From the NCBI GenBank assembly GCA_000403215.2, contig KE159562.1, positions 221,556 through 285,555 of the forward strand: a DNA stretch of 64,000 nt, in the 5' to 3' direction. Below, in pieces: positions 45,329 to 54,152 of the stretch (positions are counted from its first letter, which is position 1; the number at the start of each line of letters is the position of its first letter). This DNA comes from Lachnospiraceae bacterium A4. GTDB lineage: Bacteria > Bacillota > Clostridia > Lachnospirales > Lachnospiraceae. The position numbers and the translations under genes were made by a program. The notes beneath the pieces were generated by a model. That model did no database searches, had not been told where the DNA came from, and was given only the letters and a program-made list of their open reading frames with translations.

Positions 45329-46771
45329 TTATTCCATTGCCGCTCTCAATTTGTCGCTTGCTTCCTCTACAGCCGCCTGCCAGTCCGCAACGGTCTTGTC
45401 ACCGCTCACGATACTGTTGACTGTGCCGCATAAAGTATCGAGCATATTCACGCCCTCAACTGGTGCAGTGGAAGCGAAGCCGCCCATAACTGCGGTTGCG
45501 CCGTTGTCATAGATGCTGTAGAACATCTTGTTGTCGCCCTCGAGAGAGTCGCTGACGCCTGTGATTGGCTGGATTGCCGTAGCCTTTGCAAAAATCTGCG
45601 CTGCCTCGTCAGAGTACATATATGCTACAAATTCCTTTGCCATATCCTGATTCTGTGCCGCTGCCGGAATCCACATCTGCTCAAACCAGCAGAACGAGCA
45701 ACCTGCGCCGCCTGCGTTGACTGCCGGTATTGGCATAAAGCCCCACTCAAAGCCGTCTGCGCGCGGCGCATCTGCCATCTCGCCCGGCAGCCATGTGCCG
45801 TTTGGGCAGAAGATTGCCTTGTTGTCGAGAATCAACTGCTGATTCTTTGTGAAGTTGTCATTGTTGGCGTTGGCAACAGTAGTGCCCTCTGTGTATGTAC
45901 CAAGCTTTGCAATCAGCTCAAATACCTTTGTCGCATTTTCGCTTTCCCAGATGCCATCTTCGTAGGTCATGCAGCTATTGAAAAATTCAGGGCCGCCTGC
46001 CGAGGACAGTGTCGCGTAAGTGAACGCATCAAAGTATCCAGTTGTGGGATAGGTAAAGAGTGCGATGCCGTCTGCTTTGGCTGTGTCGCCAAGTGCCCAC
46101 ATCTCATCCCATGTTGTAGGAACGTCCCAGCCTTTTTCCTTGAAAAGTCCTGCATTGTAGAAGAGTCCGCAGGGGCTGTAGAACATCGGTGCATAGTAGG
46201 TTACGCCGTCCCCGTAAGGGTTGGTTGCCAGCGTGTCAAGGAAACCGGGAATAATTTTATCTTTCACCTTTACGCTCTCGCCGGGAACTGTCATCTCGAG
46301 AACATCTGTCAGCGGAAGAAGTGCCTTCTCCTTTGTCAAAGTCTCTGTCAATGCTGCCTCACGGCCTGTTGCAAGGTGTACGACATCAGGATAATCGCCT
46401 GCCTTCATCGCGGGGCTAATCACGTCCTCTAACTTCTTGTCGATGGTGAGTTCTACGGTCACGCCGGGATGGGAAGCCTCGAAAGCTGCGGTAACTTCAG
46501 ACCACATATCTGCGCCGTATCCGCCCTCAAAAGCAGCTACCTTCAAAGTCTGCTCCTCCACAGGCGCTGCGTCGTCCGCGGTGTCCTCTGCGGGGGTCGT
46601 GTCTGGCGTATCTGCTGCTGGCGCGTCCGCTGCGTCGTTGGATGCGGTGTTGTCCGCTGGCGTGTTGTCTGCGGGTGCCGCCGGCTTATCGTTGGAACCG
46701 CCGCATCCAGCAAGAAGCGTTGTAGCCATAGCAGCTACTAATAAGGATGAAATAACTTTTTTTGATTTCAT
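45329..46771 (-). CDS. Extracellular sugar-binding lipoprotein
   Basis: A 480-aa family-1 solute-binding protein. Signal peptide MKSKKVISSLLVAAMATTLL with lipobox LAGC-G, then an Ala/Asp/Pro-rich linker (about residues 28-70) and the periplasmic-binding fold (VAAFEGGYGADMW, PDVVHLATGR, PTTWDEMWALGDTAKADG). Start at ATG 46771 with GGGAGGG upstream; the longer frame adds 23 residues that would spoil the signal peptide. First gene of the operon; in context the likely ligand is lacto-N-biose or galacto-N-biose. Confidence 0.93.
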   Translation of the reverse strand: MKSKKVISSLLVAAMATTLLAGCGGSNDKPAAPADNTPADNTASNDAADAPAADTPDTTPAEDTADDAAPVEEQTLKVAAFEGGYGADMWSEVTAAFEASHPGVTVELTIDKKLEDVISPAMKAGDYPDVVHLATGREAALTETLTKEKALLPLTDVLEMTVPGESVKVKDKIIPGFLDTLATNPYGDGVTYYAPMFYSPCGLFYNAGLFKEKGWDVPTTWDEMWALGDTAKADGIALFTYPTTGYFDAFTYATLSSAGGPEFFNSCMTYEDGIWESENATKVFELIAKLGTYTEGTTVANANNDNFTKNQQLILDNKAIFCPNGTWLPGEMADAPRADGFEWGFMPIPAVNAGGAGCSFCWFEQMWIPAAAQNQDMAKEFVAYMYSDEAAQIFAKATAIQPITGVSDSLEGDNKMFYSIYDNGATAVMGGFASTAPVEGVNMLDTLCGTVNSIVSGDKTVADWQAAVEEASDKLRAAME

Positions 46772-46863
46772 AAAAATCCCTCCCTTTCGAACTGTCTCGA
46801 AGAAAATTAATGCAAATGAAACAAAATTAGTGTATTGCATTAAGTTGTTTTAAGTGTAACTTT

Positions 46864-46892
46864 AGTATATCGGAATCAATTTTTGGAATCAA
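46864..46892 (-). promoter_or_regulatory. Promoter of the lacto-N-biose operon with direct repeat
   Basis: On the minus strand: TTGATT, 17-bp spacer, TATACT. TTGATTCC occurs twice with a 13-bp period (plus-strand GGAATCAA at 46872-46879 and 46885-46892), covering the -35 and spacer. AraC-type regulators bind such direct repeats and an AraC gene is divergent. The rest of 46893-47216 is very AT-rich and contains no gene. Confidence 0.6.
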
Positions 46893-47216
46893 TCTGATTC
46901 TTGCTTGATATTTTAGATATATTGCTTTTTGTTCAAAAAATATATAAAGAATTTGGAGAGAAAAAGAAATGGTTGTATAAAATTTATATTAAAATATAAA
47001 ATCTGACATGTATTTTATGCAATATATGGAGACAAAACCGTGATTTAAAAAAACAGTGTCAGCGATTATATGCTCAATTCACAATTGGCACAATACGAAA
47101 ATTTTAGAAATTTTTAGAAGGCAGTCTGTGTGGACAAAATATATAAATTCTGCTATATTTTTAATAATGTATGCAGTTTTTTGTTTTATTATTTTAATAT
47201 AGAAAGGGGGCAGAGC

Positions 47217-48095
47217 ATGGGAAACACCAGACACTGTATTGATGACAATAAGCTGTCCTGCTTTGACACCATCAAACTTTTGTATGTCTCAACTTCAAAG
47301 TATGAAGGGGACTGGCAGAGCATTTTGCATTCCCACCCGTTCAGCGAACTGTTTTATGTCGTGCAGGGCAGCGGCTCTTTTATCACAGAGGGCATGGAAT
47401 TTTCGGTGGGAAAGAATGATCTGGTGGTCATCAATCCCAATGTGCAGCACACGGAGAAATCGCTGCCCACGGCGCCGCTTGAGTATATTGTACTGGGAAT
47501 TGAGGGGCTTTCCTTTTCCTTCGAGGAGATTGCCGCCACGCAGGAGGGAGTCTACATGCAGACTGCATTTGGCGATGTGTATAAATATAACACGCAAAAT
47601 TCTAATATTTTTGCGTATTTGAATATACTGCTGGAGGAGATCAATAAGAAGGCGGAAAACTATGAGACGGTATGCCAGAATCTGCTCGAGGTGATCATGA
47701 TCTGTATGCTCAGAAACAACAATCTGTCCATCGTACAGAGCAGCAATGCGCTCTTGAACAGGGAGTGTACGCAGATTAAACATTATCTGGACGCAAACTA
47801 TGCGGAGAACATCACCCTGGATATGCTTGCGTCGCTCTCCCACATGAACAAGTACTACTTGGTCCATGCCTTCACCAAATGTATCGGAATCTCTCCGATT
47901 ACGTACCTTCTGCAAAAGAGGATACAGGAGGGGAAATCGCTGCTCGAATCCACCTCCTATTCGATTTCCCAGATATCGACCACGCTCGGTTTTTCTTCAC
48001 AGTCCTATTTTTCACAGGCATTTAAAAAGGCGACAGGAAAGACACCGGTCCAGTACCGGAATGCATTTAAGCGAAGAGGCGAAGTATTTAATTGA
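47217..48095 (+). CDS. AraC family transcriptional regulator
   Basis: A 292-aa regulator with an N-terminal cupin (WQSILHSHPFSELFYVVQG, NDLVVINPNVQHTEKS) and C-terminal double HTH (ITLDMLASLSHMNKYYLVHAF and ISQISTTLGFSSQSYFSQAF, both in shortened form). The start at MGNTRHC has AAAGGGGGC upstream; the open frame before it is AT-rich and non-conserved. Divergent from the GH112 operon and its most likely regulator. Confidence 0.9.
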   Translation: MGNTRHCIDDNKLSCFDTIKLLYVSTSKYEGDWQSILHSHPFSELFYVVQGSGSFITEGMEFSVGKNDLVVINPNVQHTEKSLPTAPLEYIVLGIEGLSFSFEEIAATQEGVYMQTAFGDVYKYNTQNSNIFAYLNILLEEINKKAENYETVCQNLLEVIMICMLRNNNLSIVQSSNALLNRECTQIKHYLDANYAENITLDMLASLSHMNKYYLVHAFTKCIGISPITYLLQKRIQEGKSLLESTSYSISQISTTLGFSSQSYFSQAFKKATGKTPVQYRNAFKRRGEVFN

Positions 48096-48155
48096 CAGTG
48101 TTTTGCATGAGGCGTATAATTATTTCGTATAATAGTTACGTAATGGAGGAAAACG

Positions 48156-48659
48156 ATGGCAGGATTTGATAAGGACGCCTTTTGGCTCAAAATATTATCT
48201 TTATATAATGAGGCAAAAGAAAATAATTATGTCTTAAAGCTGGATGAAGAACGGGTAAGAGAACTGAAATCGCTCTATATTGATCTGTACATACCCATCG
48301 AGGAGATTGGACACTATGATGATGACAAACTCATGAAAAAGCTGATGACAGCAATCGTATCGATCTACAAGCTTGACAAGGATACGATGGGAAATGGCGG
48401 GGAGATTGTTCAATTAGTCAATACTGTGAATTATGACGGCAGGAATATGTATATACGGTTTGCCCAGATATCCCCTGTGAAGATGCGGCGTCTGGAGCTG
48501 GGCAAGACGAGACAGCAGGTGGCAGAGCGCATGGGCTACAGTGTGGCGGCAGTCAGAAACTGCGAGGTTTCTTTCTGTGATCTGTCCAGACAGCCCGAAA
48601 AACTTGTGCGGAAGCTTGCGAACGCACTGGAATGCGAACCGGAGATATTTTTGCAGTAG
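48156..48659 (+). CDS. HTH domain protein
   Basis: A 167-aa protein. The N-terminal 100 residues are helical and unassigned. The C-terminus (about 108-165) is an XRE-like helix-turn-helix: KMRRLELGKTRQQVAERMGY, then SVAAVRNCE. It lies 23 bp upstream of the CheC-like gene on the same strand, so it may regulate or partner with it. TGGAGG precedes the ATG. Confidence 0.65.
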   Translation: MAGFDKDAFWLKILSLYNEAKENNYVLKLDEERVRELKSLYIDLYIPIEEIGHYDDDKLMKKLMTAIVSIYKLDKDTMGNGGEIVQLVNTVNYDGRNMYIRFAQISPVKMRRLELGKTRQQVAERMGYSVAAVRNCEVSFCDLSRQPEKLVRKLANALECEPEIFLQ

Positions 48660-48682
48660 GAGAGAGAAGGGGAGGTATGTGA

Positions 48683-49303
48683 ATGGTAAATTACACATTT
48701 TCTGAGATGGAAATAGATGCAATTGGGGAGATCTCAAATATTTGTCTGGGCACGTCTGCCTCGACACTCAGTATGCTGGTGCGGCAGACGGTAGATATCA
48801 CGCCGCCGAGAGTCGAGATTGTAGAGAAGAGTGAGTACACGAAGAATGTATCTTCCAAGAAGGTTTTTGTGAAGGTCAGCTATGTAGAGGGCGTCAAAGG
48901 ATGCAGTATCCTGATGCTGGAAGAGCAGGATGCCAAGGCGATTGCAGACTTGATGATGGGCAGCGACGGCAGGGGTGATTTTGCCAGGATGGATTTGAGC
49001 GAACTGCATCTGAGTGCGGTGTCGGAGGCGATGAATCAGATGATGGGCGCCGCGGCGACCTCCATGAGCGTCATGCTGGAGAGAAAGACAGATATTTCCA
49101 CGCCGGACACGAAATTTATGGAGGATGGGAAATATCTGGCATATGAGTTTCCAGATGATGACAAATTTGTAAAAGTTGGCTTTAAGATGAAGGTGGGGGA
49201 GATAATAGACAGCCCTGTCGTACAGCTATATCCGCATAATCTCGGCAAGGCGATCAGCGATCTGTTTCTTATCAAGAAGGCAAAAGAAAAGGAAAAGCAG
49301 TAA
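48683..49303 (+). CDS. CheC/FliY-type CheY-P phosphatase-like protein
   Basis: A 206-aa CheC-like protein with both phosphatase signatures of the family: EIDAIGEISNICLGTSAS (Glu and Asn spaced as E-x3-N) near residue 12 and LHLSAVSEAMNQMMGAAATS near residue 113. The C-terminal SpoA domain of FliY is missing, so it is not a flagellar switch subunit. Likely dephosphorylates a CheY-like response regulator. The C-terminal end is basic. Confidence 0.8.
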   Translation: MVNYTFSEMEIDAIGEISNICLGTSASTLSMLVRQTVDITPPRVEIVEKSEYTKNVSSKKVFVKVSYVEGVKGCSILMLEEQDAKAIADLMMGSDGRGDFARMDLSELHLSAVSEAMNQMMGAAATSMSVMLERKTDISTPDTKFMEDGKYLAYEFPDDDKFVKVGFKMKVGEIIDSPVVQLYPHNLGKAISDLFLIKKAKEKEKQ

Positions 49304-49306
49304 CCG

Positions 49307-50281
49307 ATGCGCAAGAAAAGACGAATAACCAGAAAAGAGCTGAAAACTATCTATGAGATTGGGTATAGTTTTGTCAGAAAAGTAAAGTTTGACCACGTGT
49401 CCTCCTTTGCAGGGCACGCGGCTTTATTTTTGCTGATGTCGATATTCCCGATGGCGATGTTCTGCATCTCCATTTTCAGTTATCTGCCGATTGACATAGG
49501 GCGCCTGACGCAGTATTTATTGACAATCATACCAGAAGGCTCCCTGCCGCTGGTGAATCAGATTCTCGCGGAGGCATATGCGGGGAGCACGACCATCATG
49601 ACCTCGTTTACAATGCTTGTGATGCTCTTTTGTGCCTCCAAAGGGGTGTATGCGGTAATTATCGGTATGAACGCTGTTTATGGAATCCGTGAGACGCGGG
49701 GAACGATGCTGCTGTATGCGCTTGCAGCCGCCTACGTGGTGATTTTCTTTGCTGCGATTGGGCTTATGATGATTTTGATCGTGCTGGGGAACAATATTTT
49801 TAACTGGCTGCTTCAGTTTGTGCCGGGCATGATTGCCTTTGACAGACTGTTCCGGTATGGGAAGTATCTGTGTATGCTGGTGTTTCTGCTGGTGTTCTTC
49901 CTGCTCGTGTATATGAATGTCCCTGACAGGAGATCCAAGATACGCTATGAGTTTTTTGGGGCGCTTTTTTCTACCGTGGCATGGCTGGCATACTCGTGGG
50001 CGTTCTCTTATTATATCAGCAATTTTGCGAATTATTCGGTTACATATGGAAGCCTTGCAACGGTGGTAATCTTTATCCTGTGGCTGTATGGCACAATGAA
50101 TATCGTGTTTGTGGGAGCAGAAATCAATGTCGTTCTGCGCAAATTTGCGGAGTACGGCTACAACTACAAGCGGGCGTATGAATATTATAAGGACAAATAC
50201 CATGGCGAGCTGCTTGTGCAGAAGGGAATTGTGATAAAACTCCACGCAAGGAGAAGGACCGCACAGAAGAAGGATGTATGA
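49307..50281 (+). CDS. YihY/BrkB family membrane protein
   Basis: A 324-aa integral membrane protein with six TM segments. Family blocks: HAALFLLMSIFPMAMF, the SKGVYAVIIGMNAVYGIRETRG region, and GSLATVVIFILWLYGTMNIV with GAEIN after it. Once misnamed ribonuclease BN; the real function is unknown. It begins 3 nt after the CheC-like gene, so the two are in one unit. Confidence 0.9.
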   Translation: MRKKRRITRKELKTIYEIGYSFVRKVKFDHVSSFAGHAALFLLMSIFPMAMFCISIFSYLPIDIGRLTQYLLTIIPEGSLPLVNQILAEAYAGSTTIMTSFTMLVMLFCASKGVYAVIIGMNAVYGIRETRGTMLLYALAAAYVVIFFAAIGLMMILIVLGNNIFNWLLQFVPGMIAFDRLFRYGKYLCMLVFLLVFFLLVYMNVPDRRSKIRYEFFGALFSTVAWLAYSWAFSYYISNFANYSVTYGSLATVVIFILWLYGTMNIVFVGAEINVVLRKFAEYGYNYKRAYEYYKDKYHGELLVQKGIVIKLHARRRTAQKKDV

Positions 50282-50288
50282 GAGGGTG

Positions 50289-50720
50289 TTACTCGTTGGT
50301 GATAATGACAAAGTTTGATGAAATATAGGCTTCGGAACCGTCATAGAGAATTTTTGTCCAGCCGTTGTCCTGTATTTCGACGATATCAAAGGTTGTCCCC
50401 TCCTCCACGGTATCGAGTACCTTGGCGTCCTCTGAGGCGGCGTCGCGGATATTGACTCTCGTGGAAGTCTTGCCATGCATTGTGTCCGGCGAAGGAGGCG
50501 CTGTCTCCTCTGCGGGCGCTGCGTCGTCTGCCGCGGCAGGAAGCGCGGCCAACTGTGGTTCTTCCATAATATTGACAACCTCTGTTCCCGCTGCGGTCCC
50601 AGACTCGTTTACAGCCACGTAGCGCGGTCTTGTCACAATACAGAAGATCAGGAAACAGATGGATACAGACAGAATGGCGATGATACACAGTAAAATTGTA
50701 TTGATTGTCGTTTTTTTCAT
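50289..50720 (-). CDS. Membrane-anchored SH3 domain protein
   Basis: A 143-aa protein with one N-terminal TM helix (INTILLCIIAILSVSICFLIF), an Ala/Pro/Glu-rich linker and a C-terminal bacterial SH3 domain (TRVNIRDAASEDAKVLDTVE, then GTTFDIVEIQDNGWTKI). Probably binds cell-wall peptide from outside the membrane. CGAGGTGA precedes the ATG. Convergent with YihY. Confidence 0.85.
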   Translation of the reverse strand: MKKTTINTILLCIIAILSVSICFLIFCIVTRPRYVAVNESGTAAGTEVVNIMEEPQLAALPAAADDAAPAEETAPPSPDTMHGKTSTRVNIRDAASEDAKVLDTVEEGTTFDIVEIQDNGWTKILYDGSEAYISSNFVIITNE

Positions 50721-50939
50721 AATGTCACCTCGGTTTTATGCGTATAGTAAAGTTTCATCCTGCGGCAGTTGCACCAAAACGGGCAGCATGGATTGTTGAT
50801 ATTAGGATTAGTATAGCTTATGCAATATAAATTGGCAAGAAATTACAGTGTTAAAATAATCTTCTAACATTTTGTTAACATTTTTGTAAAAATATTTGGC
50901 ATCATTTTAGAAAATTTTAGAATAATGATAGTATTTTAG

Positions 50940-50968
50940 TTGACATGAGCTGTCGATTATGATAATAT
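50940..50968 (+). promoter_or_regulatory. Promoter of tRNA-Thr
   Basis: TTGACA, 17-bp spacer, TAATAT, 36 bp before the tRNA 5' end. Confidence 0.8.
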
Positions 50969-51003
50969 ATTTTTCGGACACAGCAGAGTTTTGTTGTGAA
51001 CAA

Positions 51004-51076
51004 GCTGCTATAGCACAGTCGGTAGTGCGCAACATTGGTAGTGTTGAGGTCACCGGTTCGATTCCGGTTAGCAGCT
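51004..51076 (+). tRNA. tRNA-Thr (anticodon GGT)
   Basis: A full 73-nt cloverleaf: acceptor GCTGCTA/TAGCAGC, D stem GCAC/GTGC, anticodon stem CAACA/TGTTG with loop TTGGTAG (anticodon GGT, reads ACC/ACU), 5-nt variable loop, T stem ACCGG/CCGGT with loop TTCGATT. The discriminator is T and the CCA end is not encoded. Confidence 0.97.
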
Positions 51077-51092
51077 TTTTTTCATGCAAATC

Positions 51093-51120
51093 AAAAGGGG
51101 AAGATGCATCTTCCCCTTTT
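51093..51120. terminator. Bidirectional terminator between tRNA-Thr and buk
   Basis: A 28-nt perfect palindrome with AAAAGGGGAAGA / TCTTCCCCTTTT arms, giving a U-tract on both strands. Serves the tRNA on plus and buk on minus. Confidence 0.85.
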
Positions 51121-51145
51121 TGTGTGGAGGCTGTGCGCAGATTTT

Positions 51146-52213
51146 TTAGTACGCCATAGCCTGTTCTTCGTTGTTCAGCACGCGCAGGGCACCCTGTGCC
51201 AGCGCAAGCAGCTCATCTTCGCCCGGATATACTGTGAATGGTGCAATCCATTCTGCATATTCCTTGAGTGCGTCGACGACATCTTCGCCGTATGCGATAC
51301 CGCCAGTCACGATAATCTGGTCTACTTTTCCATTCAGCACACATGCCATAGAGCCGATATCCTTTGCAACCTGTAATAAGAAGGCTTTCTTTGCCTCAAC
51401 GGCCTTCTCGTCGCCTTCGTTGGCGCGCTTTGTCACCTCGCGCATGTCGTTTGTGCCGAGGTATGCGTTAAAGCCGCCTTTGCCGACAATCTTGCTGTAG
51501 ATCTCTTTCTCTGTATATTTTCCAGAGAAGCACATCTTAATCAGGGCACCACTTGGAACAGCGCCAGCGCGCTCAGGAGAGAAGGCGCCGTCTCCGTCGA
51601 GTGCGTTGAATACGTCAATTACCTTGCCGTCTACATGAGCGCCGACAGAGACGCCGCCGCCCATATGAACGACGATCAGACGGAGGGTGTCATAAGGCTT
51701 TCCGATTTCTTTTGCGTATCTCTTGGCAACTGCCTTCTGGTTCAGTGCGTGGAACACGCTGGTGCGGGGAAGCTCAGGCACGCCGGAGAAGCGCGCAGCC
51801 GGCATCAGCTCATCAACGACAACAGGGTCTACAATATAGGAAGGAACGCCGATGGAGTCCGCGATTTCTCTTGCGAGAATACCGCCGAGGTTGGAAGCGT
51901 GCTGTCCCTGTACACCGACCTTTAAGTCTGCGAGCAGAGCATCTGTCACAGCATAGGTGCCGCCCGGAATGGGTTTGAGCATGCCGCCGCGCCCTACGAC
52001 AACATTCAGGGACTTGATGTCAAAGTTTTTCTCAGCCAGTAAATCTGTGATAATTTTCTTGCGGAAATCCTTCTGGTCTACGATGGTGGCATACTGGGAA
52101 ATCTCCTCGGTGGAGTGCCGCAGCGTTTCCTCGAACAATAAGGTTTCGTCCTCAAACACACCAATTTTGGTGGAAGTGGAACCCGGATTGATAATCAGAC
52201 TTTTGATTGCCAT
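51146..52213 (-). CDS. buk: Butyrate kinase
   Basis: Converts butyryl phosphate and ADP to butyrate and ATP. 355 aa. ASKHA motifs: [16 protein letters not shown] at the N-terminus, [16 protein letters not shown], and [14 protein letters not shown] near the C-terminus. It has no sign of the acetate kinase-specific blocks. With ptb upstream it completes butyrate formation from the butyryl-CoA operon in this window. Confidence 0.94.
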   Translation of the reverse strand: MAIKSLIINPGSTSTKIGVFEDETLLFEETLRHSTEEISQYATIVDQKDFRKKIITDLLAEKNFDIKSLNVVVGRGGMLKPIPGGTYAVTDALLADLKVGVQGQHASNLGGILAREIADSIGVPSYIVDPVVVDELMPAARFSGVPELPRTSVFHALNQKAVAKRYAKEIGKPYDTLRLIVVHMGGGVSVGAHVDGKVIDVFNALDGDGAFSPERAGAVPSGALIKMCFSGKYTEKEIYSKIVGKGGFNAYLGTNDMREVTKRANEGDEKAVEAKKAFLLQVAKDIGSMACVLNGKVDQIIVTGGIAYGEDVVDALKEYAEWIAPFTVYPGEDELLALAQGALRVLNNEEQAMAY

Positions 52214-52246
52214 ATGTATTTTCCTCCTGTATTATTTTGATTTGTA

Positions 52247-53167
52247 TTATTTCGATTTTTTCATGGATTCTGCGACAACTGCGGCAAGTGCGATGGAATT
52301 TAGCTTTGCCTCGAAGCTGTCAGAGCGGGATGTCAGAATGACGGGTGCTGCTGTGCCTGTCAGAATATTGCCGTTTTTCACGTCGCAAAGGTGTGTCAGT
52401 ACCTTGTATACAAGGTTTCCGGAATGGATGTCCGGGAAGAGGATGACATCTGCGTCTCCGGCAATCTTTCTGTCTGTGCCGCCTTTGTGTGCAGCGGCAG
52501 CGCTGTCGATCGCCATGTCCATAGAAAGTGGTCCGTCAATAATGCAGCCTGTGATCTTGCCCTCTGCATTGAGCTTGGTCAGTTCATCTGCATCGACCGT
52601 ACAAGGCATCTTGGGATTGACAACCTCCACCGCAGCGACTGGCGCCACCTTTGGCTCAGCGATGCCGCAGGCATGGCAGACTTCGACGGTATTGTTGATG
52701 ATCGCGGTCTTGTCCTCCAATGTCGGATAGGTCATAAAGGCAACGTCGGATAAGAACAGGAGGCGGTCAATGCCCTTGATCTCAAAGACGCATACGTGGG
52801 AGAGCGCCTTGCCTGTGCGGAGTCCTACTTCCTTGTCCAGCACGCTCTTTAAGAAATTCTTGGTGTCGATCAGGCCCTTCATGTACATGTCCGCCTTGCC
52901 GTCGTGAACGAGCTTGACAGCAGTGTGCGCAGCCTGTACATGGTCTGGTTCATTGATGATCTCAAAGCCTGCCAAATCCATATTCATGCCGGCAGCGATC
53001 TCTTTGATCTTCGCCTCATCGCCGACAAGAATCGCGTCGGCGATGCCTTTTTCCTTTGCAGCCTTCACAGCCTCCAATACTGGCTCGTCCTCGGCTACAG
53101 CGACTGCGACCGTCTTGCGGTCACACTCATAAACCTTTTGCAGTAAATCCTTAAAACCTTTACTCAT
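52247..53167 (-). CDS. ptb: Phosphate butyryltransferase
   Basis: Converts butyryl-CoA and phosphate to butyryl phosphate. 306 aa, PTA/PTB family: ADAILVGDEAKIKEIA, YMKGLIDTKNFLKSVLDKE, LSHVCVFEI, ALCHACGIAEPKVAP-like VCHACGIAEPKVAPVAAVE and DVILFPDIHSGN. The start is MSKGFKDLL with GAGGTG upstream; the longer frame contains the promoter. Buk follows in the same direction. Confidence 0.93.
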   Translation of the reverse strand: MSKGFKDLLQKVYECDRKTVAVAVAEDEPVLEAVKAAKEKGIADAILVGDEAKIKEIAAGMNMDLAGFEIINEPDHVQAAHTAVKLVHDGKADMYMKGLIDTKNFLKSVLDKEVGLRTGKALSHVCVFEIKGIDRLLFLSDVAFMTYPTLEDKTAIINNTVEVCHACGIAEPKVAPVAAVEVVNPKMPCTVDADELTKLNAEGKITGCIIDGPLSMDMAIDSAAAAHKGGTDRKIAGDADVILFPDIHSGNLVYKVLTHLCDVKNGNILTGTAAPVILTSRSDSFEAKLNSIALAAVVAESMKKSK

Positions 53168-53220
53168 TTGAAACACCTCGTTATTTTTTATAAATTTAGC
53201 CCGCAGTAATGCAGGACTCT

Positions 53221-53257
53221 CTGTTAAAATAATAACACTTTCAAAAACAACGGTCAA
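53221..53257 (-). promoter_or_regulatory. ptb-buk promoter with Rex-like box
   Basis: On the minus strand: TTGACC, 17-bp spacer, TATTAT. CTGTTAAAATAATAACAC (plus 53221-53238) covers the -10 and matches the clostridial Rex operator at 11 of 14 fixed positions, with the core TGTTA and TTAACA halves intact. Confidence 0.6.
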
Positions 53258-53303
53258 GGTAATAAGAAGGATTAATCTGCTTAAAATATAGGGAGATGTA
53301 TAC

Positions 53304-53331
53304 TGACTTTTGGCGGGAGTTATGATAAGAT
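53304..53331 (+). promoter_or_regulatory. Probable promoter of the ThrE-like genes
   Basis: CTGACT, 16-bp spacer, TAAGAT, 34 bp before the start codon. It is a weaker match than the others. Confidence 0.45.
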
Positions 53332-53365
53332 AGTCATAGTTTGAAACGTGCTGGGGTGATGTAAG

Positions 53366-54151
53366 ATGAAAAAGGACAAAGAAAATTGCGAGGCGCCTGC
53401 GCGGGTGATGGAGTGCGCGCTCGACATGGGGGAGACCATGCTGCGCTGCGGCGCGGAAATCCTGCGGGTGGAGGATACAGTAATCCGCATTTGTACAGCT
53501 TACGGCGGGGGGATAGTGGACGTGTTTACGATTCTGTCCCTGATTATTTTGAGCTGGAAGGCAGATGACGGGGAAAATTATACCCTCACGCGGCGCATCA
53601 ATCCATATCCGACGGATTTGAATAAGCTCGAGGAGCTGAATGCATTGTCGCGCTATATCTGTGAGAACAAGCCGCCGTGTGATGAAGTCGAACGGCGGAT
53701 CTGCGCGATTATGGCGCCTGCCAAAAAGCGCATTTACAAATCAAAGGTGACAGGGTATGTGCTGCTGGCGTCCGCCTTTACGCTGTTTTTTGGCGGGAGC
53801 CTGCGCGACGGGCTGGCTGCTGGCGTGGTGGCGGTATTGATGTATCTGTGGGATTATTTTTTTTCAGCGCACGGCAGAAACCGGGTCGTGTACAGCCTTG
53901 CGATCTCCATTGTGGCGGGGCTTTTGTGTATTTTGTCTGTTTTTGCGGGAATTGGACAGCATATAGATATGGTGATGATTGGCAGCATTATGCTGCTGAT
54001 TCCCGGGATTAGCCTGATGAACGCCCTGCGCGATATGATGTGCGGGGATATTATTACCGGGATTCTGCGTCTTGCGGAGGCGCTGATGATGGCAGTCGCC
54101 ATCGCGGCGGGGTTTGGTATTGCCATTATGATGCTGGGAGGGCTGTTGTAA
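53366..54151 (+). CDS. Threonine/serine exporter, ThrE N-terminal domain
   Basis: A 261-aa protein of the ThrE family (DUF1212). The cytoplasmic hydrolase-like N-terminus has ALDMGETMLRCGAEILRVED and then RICTAYGG; the C-terminal half has four to five TM segments ending in MAVAIAAGFGIAIMMLG. In one-gene exporters it is fused to the partner encoded by the next gene. Function by family: export of threonine or serine. Confidence 0.9.
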   Translation: MKKDKENCEAPARVMECALDMGETMLRCGAEILRVEDTVIRICTAYGGGIVDVFTILSLIILSWKADDGENYTLTRRINPYPTDLNKLEELNALSRYICENKPPCDEVERRICAIMAPAKKRIYKSKVTGYVLLASAFTLFFGGSLRDGLAAGVVAVLMYLWDYFFSAHGRNRVVYSLAISIVAGLLCILSVFAGIGQHIDMVMIGSIMLLIPGISLMNALRDMMCGDIITGILRLAEALMMAVAIAAGFGIAIMMLGGLL

Positions 54152-54152
54152 A

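Noticed and set aside
49517..50578. 353-codon minus-strand frame over YihY and the SH3 gene
   Set aside because: Overlaps two genes with family motifs; composition rich in His, Gln, Arg and Lys with no hydrophobic pattern, typical of a shadow frame.
50860..50885. TTGTTAA-like sequence resembling a Rex box upstream of tRNA-Thr
   Set aside because: Only the left half fits; the AT-rich context makes such partial matches common.
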